From Curtobacterium sp. MCLR17_032 (GTDB lineage: Bacteria; Actinomycetota; Actinomycetes; Actinomycetales; Microbacteriaceae), in contig NZ_CP126268.1 of the NCBI RefSeq assembly GCF_003234795.2, forward strand, positions 3,224,001 through 3,288,000: DNA of 64,000 bases. The letters run 5' to 3'. Every line of letters begins with the position of its first letter. Within the stretch, counting starts at the first letter, position 1. The position numbers were made by a program, and so were the translations under genes. The notes below the pieces were generated by a model that made no database searches, was not told where the DNA came from, and was given only the letters and a program-made list of their open reading frames with translations. This document shows, one piece after another, positions 63,420 through 64,000 of this stretch.

Positions 63420-63725
63420 ATGTCCGACCCCGGAACCACCCCAGGCGACGCGTTCAGCGACGGCGTCAGCGACTCCGACGACGAGGGCCGCGCCGACGAC
63501 GTCGACCGCGAGTACGTCGGCGGCTTCGAGGCCGACGACGCCGAAGAGGCACTCGAGACCGTGACGAACGACGCCGTCGCCGGCGAGACCGTCGAGCCGC
63601 AGCTCGGCGACGGCACCGACGACGGCCCCACCGGTGGCGCACCGAACGAGGGGTCGCCGGACATGTGGGAGCACGGCGACGACCGTCCCGACCTCGGTGG
63701 CGACCTGGGCACGAAGCCGCTCTGA
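63420..63725 (+). CDS. Acidic hypothetical protein
   Basis: 101 residues from ATG at 63420 with AGGAG 6 nt upstream. Very acidic and Gly-rich ([35 protein letters not shown]), no hydrophobic segment, probably disordered. No family recognised. Third-position GC agrees with coding. The frame is open upstream to 63219, but the RBS decides the start. Confidence 0.7.
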   Translation: MSDPGTTPGDAFSDGVSDSDDEGRADDVDREYVGGFEADDAEEALETVTNDAVAGETVEPQLGDGTDDGPTGGAPNEGSPDMWEHGDDRPDLGGDLGTKPL

Positions 63726-63781
63726 GCGGATCGGACGAAGCAGAGCCGATCCGACGACACCGGCCGATCGGAGCACCGACC

Positions 63782-64000
63782 GTGACCGACCGACGGACGG
63801 GAGGCTCGGCGCGCGACGTGCGCCGGGCCTCCCGTCCGTCCCCGGGTCACCCCCATGGCGACCGCGACCCGGCGCTCCGCCGGTTCCTCGCCGACAGCAC
63901 GCCCGTCGCGGCCGGCGGCCGGGCGATCCTGCTGCAGATCGCGGACCCGGTGGTGGCCGCCGGGGTGCGGCGCCACTCGGACTTCGCGCGCCGACCGCAG
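63782..64000 (+). CDS. Oxygenase MpaB-family (DUF2236) protein, 3' partial
   Basis: Open to the window end. Residues from about 25 on read GHPHGDRDPALRRFLADSTP, then GGRAILLQIADPVVAAGVRRHSDF, the N-terminal signature of DUF2236/MpaB haem-dependent oxygenase-like proteins. GTG at 63782 has GGAG about 10 nt upstream. However, a terminator-type hairpin (63793-63839) would then lie inside the first codons, so GTG at 63818 or a start beyond it is also possible. Function is inferred from the short visible part only. Confidence 0.65.
   Translation, partial: MTDRRTGGSARDVRRASRPSPGHPHGDRDPALRRFLADSTPVAAGGRAILLQIADPVVAAGVRRHSDFARRPQ
63793..63839. terminator. Hairpin built on the recurrent 11-mer, near MpaB start
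   Basis: 13-bp stem ACGGACGGGAGGC/GCCTCCCGTCCGT, the same arms as the terminator at 43002, with an inner GGCGC/GCGCC stem. It follows the acidic protein gene by 68 bp and may be its terminator. Confidence 0.6.

Overview
The window is very GC-rich (about 70 percent or more) chromosomal DNA with strong G/C bias at third codon positions, frequent GTG starts and many 4-nt ATGA/GTGA gene overlaps. Protein sequences (ClpS followed by a DUF2017 gene, glyA-folD behind a ZTP riboswitch, sucCD - DUF6350 - purN - purH, sigK/rskA) point to an actinobacterium, most likely of the family Microbacteriaceae (Curtobacterium-like). This is inferred from gene content and order, not from a database search. No phage, transposase, integrase or CRISPR array is visible, so this is mostly core chromosome with a few accessory patches.

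Layout. 0-4.1 kb: phosphate uptake pstS(partial)-pstC-pstA-pstB. 4.3-5.7 kb: anti-sigma/sigma pair rskA-sigK (minus), then about 0.7 kb of leader DNA with a 20-bp inverted repeat and a candidate structured RNA. 6.5-8.4 kb: conserved hypothetical, tRNA-Lys, TetR-type regulator, small hypothetical. 8.5-12.6 kb: Leloir galactose block, galM and a DeoR regulator divergent from galT-galK. 12.6-13.1 kb: palindromic repeats. 13.1-15.5 kb: glyA-folD behind a ZTP riboswitch. 15.5-17.8 kb: clpS-DUF2017, an NmrA-like oxidoreductase divergent from its likely MarR regulator. 17.8-21.1 kb: purU, a DUF2568 protein, nagA and a YrdC-like protein. 21.3-26.6 kb: small membrane protein, SRPBCC protein, secreted GH92 mannosidase, MalY-type aminotransferase, nagB. 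26.6-31.3 kb: Nudix hydrolase and a complete ABC importer (ATPase, two permeases, lipoprotein). 31.5-32.5 kb: lower-GC patch with a HEPN-like gene and tRNA-like hairpins. 32.5-35.6 kb: nnrD, a histidine phosphatase and a DUF3494 ice-binding-like wall protein. 35.9-47 kb: alpha-mannoside locus (GH38 mannosidase, sugar ABC importer with a palindromic operator, ROK regulator) containing a lamin-tail-domain wall protein and blocks of palindromic repeats. 47-52.2 kb: GNAT, alkyltransferase-like protein, DUF805 protein, heterodimeric ABC exporter. 52.7-61.2 kb: purH, purN, two tandem-duplicated secreted proteins, DUF6350 membrane protein, sucD, sucC. 61.4-64 kb: RecQ-like helicase, acidic hypothetical, start of an MpaB-like oxygenase.

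How it works together. Several modules feed the same pools. GH92, GH38, the sugar importer, nagA/nagB and the gal genes suit a plant- or fungus-associated cell that strips mannose, GlcNAc and galactose from glycans. glyA, folD, purU, purN and purH all act on one-carbon folates and purines, and the ZTP riboswitch ties glyA-folD expression to purine-pathway stress (PurH consumes AICAR/ZMP).

The most unusual features are non-coding. Three families of long intergenic palindromes occur, one in three copies of exactly 58 nt. A recurrent 11-mer builds many of the transcription terminators. A candidate three-way-junction RNA lies near 6.25 kb. At least 13 genes have a TANNNT -10 box only 6-7 nt before the start codon, indicating leaderless mRNAs.
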